From JAPUEK01 sp963815355 (GTDB lineage: Bacteria > Pseudomonadota > Alphaproteobacteria > Rhodobacterales > Rhodobacteraceae): DNA of 64,000 nucleotides. The notes below the pieces were generated by a model that saw nothing but the letters and a program-made list of their open reading frames with translations, was not told the origin of the DNA and did not search any database. The DNA is taken from NCBI GenBank assembly GCA_963815355.1, contig CAWFGJ010000006.1, positions 124,001-188,000 on the forward strand. Direction: 5' to 3'. Positions within the stretch are counted from its first letter, which is position 1; each line of letters begins with the position of its first letter. The position numbers and the translations under genes were made by a program. Shown here in pieces: positions 60,090-64,000 of this stretch.

Positions 60090-61535
60090 TTATTCAGGAT
60101 CGACCTGCGAAATCAACCGTTCATCACAGGGGGCCACGCGCAGCACGTTGGTCGTGCCTTTCACGTTGAAGGGCACACCAGCGGTCAGCACGATGTGGTC
60201 CTCTACATCTGCGAACCCTTCGGCCCGAGCTGCCCGAACCGCTGCGATCACCGCACCTTTAAGGCGGATTTGCGGTTCAGTGATCACGCAATGCGCGCCC
60301 CAGGTAAGCGCCATGCGGCGGGCTGTGGACATCAGCGGGGTCAAGGCAATGATCGGAACCTGCGGGCGTTCACGCGCCACAAGGCTGGCGGTCATGCCGG
60401 ACTGGCTGAAGCAGGCGATGGCCTTGATGTTGGTGGCCTCGGCGATTTCACGCGCCGCTGCGACGATGCCATCAGCGACGGTCTCACGGCGCACGACACG
60501 GCTGGCCTCGATGACAGAACGGTAGGTCGGGTCTTTCTCGACCGAAAGCGCCACGTTGTGCATCGTCGTTACGGCTTCGACCGGGTATTTGCCCGCCGCT
60601 GATTCAGCCGAAAGCATGACGGCATCCGCACCTTCGTAAATCGCGGTGGCCACGTCCGACACTTCGGCCCGCGTCGGGACCGGCGATTCGATCATCGATT
60701 CCAGCATCTGCGTGGCCACGATCACCGGTTTTGCCGCCGCACGCGCACCGCGCACCAGCCGCTTCTGGATCGGCGGAACCGACGTCACCGGCAATTCAAC
60801 GCCAAGATCGCCACGCGCCACCATGATCCCATCAGAGACCTGCAGAATCGCATCATAGGCTTTCACGGCTGCCGGCTTTTCGATCTTGGACAAGATCGCC
60901 GCACGACCCTTGGCCAGGTGGCGCGCTTCAAGCACGTCCTCGGGGCGTTGCACGAAAGACAGTGCCAACCAATCCACACCCAACTCACAGGCGAATTCAA
61001 GATCTTCCCGGTCCTTGGCCGACAGCGCCGCCAACGGCAGAACCACGTCCGGAACGTTCACGCCCTTGCGGTTAGAGATCGTGCCCCCCACCGTCACGGT
61101 GCAGTTGGCATAATCCTTGCCGCAGTCTTTGACGACCAGACGGATTTTGCCATCGTTCACCAAAAGGGACGATCCCGGCTCCAGGGCCGCAAAAATCTCA
61201 GGGTGCGGCAGTTGCACACGGTTCACGTCGCCCGGTTCGGTGCTCAGATCCATGCGGAAAGCGGCGCCTTCGACCAGCACCTCTTCGCCGTTGGCGAACA
61301 CGCCCACGCGCAGCTTCGGGCCCTGAAGGTCGGCCAGAATCGCGATCGGGCGACCGGTGTCTGCCTCTACCTGCCGGATGATGGCGTGGCGCGCTGCCTG
61401 CTCGGCATGGGTGCCGTGGCTCATGTTCAGGCGGAACACATCGGCACCCGCCTCAAACAGTGCGCGGATCATTTTGTAGTCGCTGGAAGCCGGGCCCAAT
61501 GTGGCCACGATCTTTACGTTCCGAAGGCGTCTCAT
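60090..61535 (-). CDS. pyk: Pyruvate kinase
   Basis: This 481-aa glycolytic enzyme makes pyruvate and ATP from phosphoenolpyruvate. The N-terminus is KIVATLGPASSDYKMIRALF, the active-site loop is ILSKIEKPAAVKAYDAIL, the metal/PEP site is IMVARGDLGVELPVTSVP, and the K+-site segment is ATQMLESMIESPVPTRAEVS. A C-terminal allosteric domain follows. The ATG at 61535 is followed by RRLRNVKIV, the usual form. Confidence 0.97.
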   Translation of the reverse strand: MRRLRNVKIVATLGPASSDYKMIRALFEAGADVFRLNMSHGTHAEQAARHAIIRQVEADTGRPIAILADLQGPKLRVGVFANGEEVLVEGAAFRMDLSTEPGDVNRVQLPHPEIFAALEPGSSLLVNDGKIRLVVKDCGKDYANCTVTVGGTISNRKGVNVPDVVLPLAALSAKDREDLEFACELGVDWLALSFVQRPEDVLEARHLAKGRAAILSKIEKPAAVKAYDAILQVSDGIMVARGDLGVELPVTSVPPIQKRLVRGARAAAKPVIVATQMLESMIESPVPTRAEVSDVATAIYEGADAVMLSAESAAGKYPVEAVTTMHNVALSVEKDPTYRSVIEASRVVRRETVADGIVAAAREIAEATNIKAIACFSQSGMTASLVARERPQVPIIALTPLMSTARRMALTWGAHCVITEPQIRLKGAVIAAVRAARAEGFADVEDHIVLTAGVPFNVKGTTNVLRVAPCDERLISQVDPE

Positions 61536-61675
61536 GCCTTTTTCCTTTGCGTCGCGTTCTATTTTCGTGGTGGGCCGCGTGCCTTATGGCCCAAACTGGG
61601 GTGCGGGGCAACTGGCGGTTTCCTTTGCACCGGGATAAATCGGAATTATGAGCATTGTGTAACGAGGTTCAGCGT

Positions 61676-62413
61676 ATGGCTGCCTATGAAATCATCGGCG
61701 AGGCGCGCCCGGGGCGCTGGTTGATCACCTGTGATCATGCGTCCAACCGGGTGCCGGACGACGTGGGAGGAGGCTCCCTTGGCATCGCAGAGGCGGATAT
61801 GGCGCGGCATATCGCATGGGATGTGGGCGCGCGCGGCCTGACCCTTGCACTGGCCGAGGCACTGGACAGCCCCGCGATCCTGTCGGACTTCAGCCGTTTG
61901 GTGATCGACCCCAACCGGGGCGAGGATGACCCCACCCTTGTGATGAAGCTGTATGACGGCACGATCATTCCCGCCAACCGCCATGTCGATGAGGCCGAGA
62001 CAGAGCGGCGGCTGGCCACGCTTTACCGCCCTTATCACGCCGCCTACGCCCGCCTTGCGGCCCGCCAGCCCGATACGGTGATAGTCGCGGTGCATTCGTT
62101 CACCCCCTGCCTGAAAGGGCGCCCGGCCCGCCCCTGGCAGGTTGGCATTCTGCATTCCCACCGCGATGATCGCCTGTCGCGCGCCCTTCTCGCCCGGTTG
62201 GGCCGGGAAAAAGACCTGATTGTCGGTGATAATGAGCCCTATTCCGGCCACCTGCCCGGTGATGCCATCGACCGCCATGCGCTGGCGCAAGGTCGGCAAA
62301 ACACGTTGATTGAGCTGCGGAATGACCTGATCGCTACGCCGCCAATGCAGCAGTCCTGGGCGCTGCGCCTTGCCCCGGCCTTGCGGGACGCCTTGGCCAG
62401 CCTGCAAGATTAA
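61676..62413 (+). CDS. N-formylglutamate amidohydrolase-like protein
   Basis: This 245-aa protein has the FGase family pattern: LITCDHASNRVPDDVGG at the N-terminus (Asp/His metal ligands), VAVHSFTPCLKGRPARPWQV in the middle and VGDNEPYSGHLPGD later, ending LIELRNDLI. It may deformylate or deamidate an N-acyl amino acid. The true hutG role needs histidine-degradation genes, which are not in this window. The start at 61676 follows ACGAGG. It is divergent from pyk. Confidence 0.85.
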   Translation: MAAYEIIGEARPGRWLITCDHASNRVPDDVGGGSLGIAEADMARHIAWDVGARGLTLALAEALDSPAILSDFSRLVIDPNRGEDDPTLVMKLYDGTIIPANRHVDEAETERRLATLYRPYHAAYARLAARQPDTVIVAVHSFTPCLKGRPARPWQVGILHSHRDDRLSRALLARLGREKDLIVGDNEPYSGHLPGDAIDRHALAQGRQNTLIELRNDLIATPPMQQSWALRLAPALRDALASLQD

Positions 62414-62493
62414 CCGACCCGCACCCAAAATATTCCACGGCTTTTGTGCCGCATTTTCTTAGCTTTGCCACATTTCTGCGGCACAGAACCGGA

Positions 62494-63273
62494 ATGGAAA
62501 TGCTGCTCTTCGCCCTCTCAGTGCCACTTATGATGGCCTTCTCGTTCCTGCTCGACGGCGGGTCGCCGGATGACAATGATCCGCCACCGACAGAAGATGA
62601 TGATCTTCTGGCCGACAAAGAGTTCGTGCACGGGGCGACTCTGAGCTTTTACGAAGAATCCCCGCCCGACGCAGAGCCCGACGCGGCCACTGCGGACGAT
62701 GGCCATGACCGCGACTTTCCCGGCGGCGCTGACGCCAGTGAAGATGACGCGGATGCAGATCTTGCGGATGATTCCGCGCCGGCGGAACAAGTCGCCGATG
62801 CCAGCCCGTCTGATTCCAGCCAGTCTGATGCCAGCCTCCCCGGTGGCAGTGACGACAGCGAAGACCACGCGTTCGATGACACCCCGACCGAACCTGCCGC
62901 CGACCACGCCCTGCCGGGCGGCAGCGAAGACAGTGAGGCCGATCCTTTGGCCGCCCTCGCCCCTGGGGAGGGATTCGTTGATGATCCGCTTGCCGATCCT
63001 GCTGCCGAGGCCGACAATGCGACGCCGGAAAGCCCGGCCCTGTGGTCGGCTGGCGATCCACCGGTATCCATTGACGGGTTTGACCCCGCAAAGGACCAGA
63101 TCGCCATTGACCTTGCCGATCCGCAGGCCAGCCTGACCACCATCGGCTCGGCGGATGGGGCCGATACCGAGGTGCAGCTTGACGGGCAGACGATCCTTAT
63201 TCTGCGCGGCATTTCCCCGGCTGACTTGCCCGACGACGCGATCACCAGCGTTCCAGGCCTGACCGAGTTGTGA
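62494..63273 (+). CDS. Very acidic protein with signal-like N-terminus and RTX-like C-terminal segment
   Basis: This protein of about 259 aa has a hydrophobic start (MLLFALSVPLMMAFSFLLDG), possibly a signal anchor. A central region of about 150 residues consists largely of Asp, Glu, Ser, Ala and Pro, with recurring LPGGS-x-DSE units (residues about 115-165). The C-terminal 80 residues (SIDGFDPAKDQIAIDLAD, then TEVQLDGQTILILRGISPAD) resemble the folded end of RTX-type calcium-binding proteins in Rhodobacterales. It may be surface-exposed or bind Ca2+. The start is uncertain: ATG codons at 62494 and 62500 are both possible. No enzyme motif is visible. Confidence 0.7.
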   Translation: MEMLLFALSVPLMMAFSFLLDGGSPDDNDPPPTEDDDLLADKEFVHGATLSFYEESPPDAEPDAATADDGHDRDFPGGADASEDDADADLADDSAPAEQVADASPSDSSQSDASLPGGSDDSEDHAFDDTPTEPAADHALPGGSEDSEADPLAALAPGEGFVDDPLADPAAEADNATPESPALWSAGDPPVSIDGFDPAKDQIAIDLADPQASLTTIGSADGADTEVQLDGQTILILRGISPADLPDDAITSVPGLTEL

Positions 63274-63284
63274 GCCGGAACGCA

Positions 63285-63311
63285 AAAGGGCGGCCCATCG
63301 GACCGCCCTTT
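63285..63311. terminator. Terminator between the acidic protein and the transaminase
   Basis: AAAGGGCGG (63285-63293) pairs with CCGCCCTTT (63303-63311) around a 9-nt loop. A-rich and T-rich flanks allow use in either direction between the two converging genes. Confidence 0.8.
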
Positions 63312-63339
63312 GAGACTTGGGCACTAGCCTGCGCCGGGA

Positions 63340-64000
63340 TCAGACGGCCGTTTTGCGCATCTCGTCCAGATAGATTTCGCGCAGACGCGCGACGGCGCGA
63401 CCGGGGGTTCCGGCACCCACCGCGACCCCGTCAATCTCAACCACCGGCATCACAAAGGCCGAAGCCGACGTGATGAACGCCTCATCAGCCGCTTGCGCCT
63501 CTTCGATGGTAAAGGCCCGCTCTTCGATTTCCATCTGCGCTTCGACCGCAAAGCGCAACACGGCGGCACGGGTGATCCCGTGCAGAATGTCGTGGGACAA
63601 AGGCCGCGTCACAATGCGATTGCCCTTGATATAGTAGACGTTGTTCGACGTCCCTTCGGTCACTTTGCCGTCTTCGACAAACCAGCTGTCATCGACGCCC
63701 GCCTTTTTGGCCATCATCTTTGCCATCGAGGGGTAAAGCAGTTGCACTGTCTTGATATCGCGCCGGCCCCAACGAACGTCCGGCACAGAGATCACCCGCC
63801 AGCCCGTCTTGGCGGCTGGATTTTCGGCCATGCCGGGCTTGTCTTGGGTGAACAGGACGACCGTCGGTTCCGTCTCGTCCACCGGATAGGCAAAATCACG
63901 GTCGCCGGGATTACCGCGCGTGACCTGCAGATAGATCATGCCGTCCTGAATGTTGTTGCGCGTTACCATTTCGCGGTGAATGGCCAGCCACTCTGCCTCG
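63340..64000 (-). CDS. D-amino-acid transaminase (class IV aminotransferase), 5' end beyond the window
   Basis: This is the C-terminal 220 residues of a fold-type IV PLP enzyme, continuing off the right edge in frame (EAEWLAIHREMV upstream). Typical D-amino-acid transaminase blocks are GMIYLQVTRGNPGDRDFAYP, IKTVQLLYPSMAKMMAKKAG (with the PLP lysine expected in DIKTVQLL), VTEGTSNNVYYIKGNRIVTR, HGITRAAVLRFA and FITSASAFVMPVVEIDGVAV. It interconverts D-amino acids and 2-oxo acids, for example D-Ala to D-Glu for peptidoglycan or for D-amino-acid use. A terminator separates it from the acidic-protein gene. Confidence 0.9.
   Translation of the reverse strand, partial: EAEWLAIHREMVTRNNIQDGMIYLQVTRGNPGDRDFAYPVDETEPTVVLFTQDKPGMAENPAAKTGWRVISVPDVRWGRRDIKTVQLLYPSMAKMMAKKAGVDDSWFVEDGKVTEGTSNNVYYIKGNRIVTRPLSHDILHGITRAAVLRFAVEAQMEIEERAFTIEEAQAADEAFITSASAFVMPVVEIDGVAVGAGTPGRAVARLREIYLDEMRKTAV

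Noticed and set aside
1..64000. tRNA, rRNA, CRISPR, phage or transposase genes
   Set aside because: I looked in the gene gaps and saw no cloverleaf with a CCA-type end, no regularly spaced repeats and no integrase or transposase frame. A dedicated search could still find small RNAs.

Overview
The window comes from the chromosome of an alphaproteobacterium, most likely order Rhodobacterales (Rhodobacteraceae or Paracoccaceae). The evidence is high GC, dense ATGA/GTGA-coupled genes, a DctPQM TRAP transporter, a 44-aa aa3-oxidase subunit IV, ETF-ubiquinone oxidoreductase, the divergent hemC/hemE pair, phaA-phaB, and a dispersed short repeat containing CTTGGCaaAAATACTCC. I see no rRNA, tRNA, CRISPR array, transposase or phage gene. 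The class assignment is inference from gene content.

Positions 1-7.3 kb hold accessory carbon uptake. A carbohydrate ABC system (ATPase and LplB-type permease, both interrupted by single-base shifts) runs off the left edge. A FadR-type GntR regulator, a MATE exporter and a complete TRAP transporter follow. An identical 12-bp box, CTGGTATACTAG, lies upstream of both the ABC genes and the TRAP genes, so the GntR protein probably controls both.

Positions 7.3-16.5 kb are the most interesting part. A six-gene leftward operon encodes an inositol dehydrogenase-like enzyme, an SDR, a three-part ABC importer and a TIM-barrel isomerase. A LacI regulator lies next to it. A three-gene rightward operon then encodes a desaturase-fold oxygenase, a MocE-type Rieske ferredoxin and a PanB-like protein that has lost key catalytic motifs. 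The combination resembles the rhizobial moc (rhizopine) genes but with a different regulator and an extra PanB-like enzyme. It is a candidate uncharacterised pathway for an O-methylated or amino-inositol-like compound. A long perfect inverted repeat closes the region.

Positions 16.5-37.5 kb hold a YbbA/YbbP/TesA-type module, an FAD dehydrogenase, two tandem MFS exporters, the heme genes hemC, hemE and hemF, an aminotransferase with an EamA transporter, a short-chain dehydrogenase lacking its catalytic lysine, RsmC-like and ClpS genes, a HAD phosphatase, a D,D-carboxypeptidase with a SPOR domain, an FAH-family hydrolase and a Sua5/TsaC protein.

Positions 37.5-64 kb are mostly housekeeping: acyl-CoA dehydrogenase coupled to a metallo-beta-lactamase-fold hydrolase, cytochrome oxidase subunit IV, mobA-mobB, greA, ETF-QO, a TPR protein with ispE, a long-chain polyprenyl diphosphate synthase, methyltransferases, two adjacent sugar-transfer-type ATP-grasp proteins, phaA-phaB with a large hairpin between them, an EAL protein, tag, rpmI-rplT, pyruvate kinase, an N-formylglutamate amidohydrolase-like protein, a very acidic secreted-type protein and a D-amino-acid transaminase cut by the right edge.
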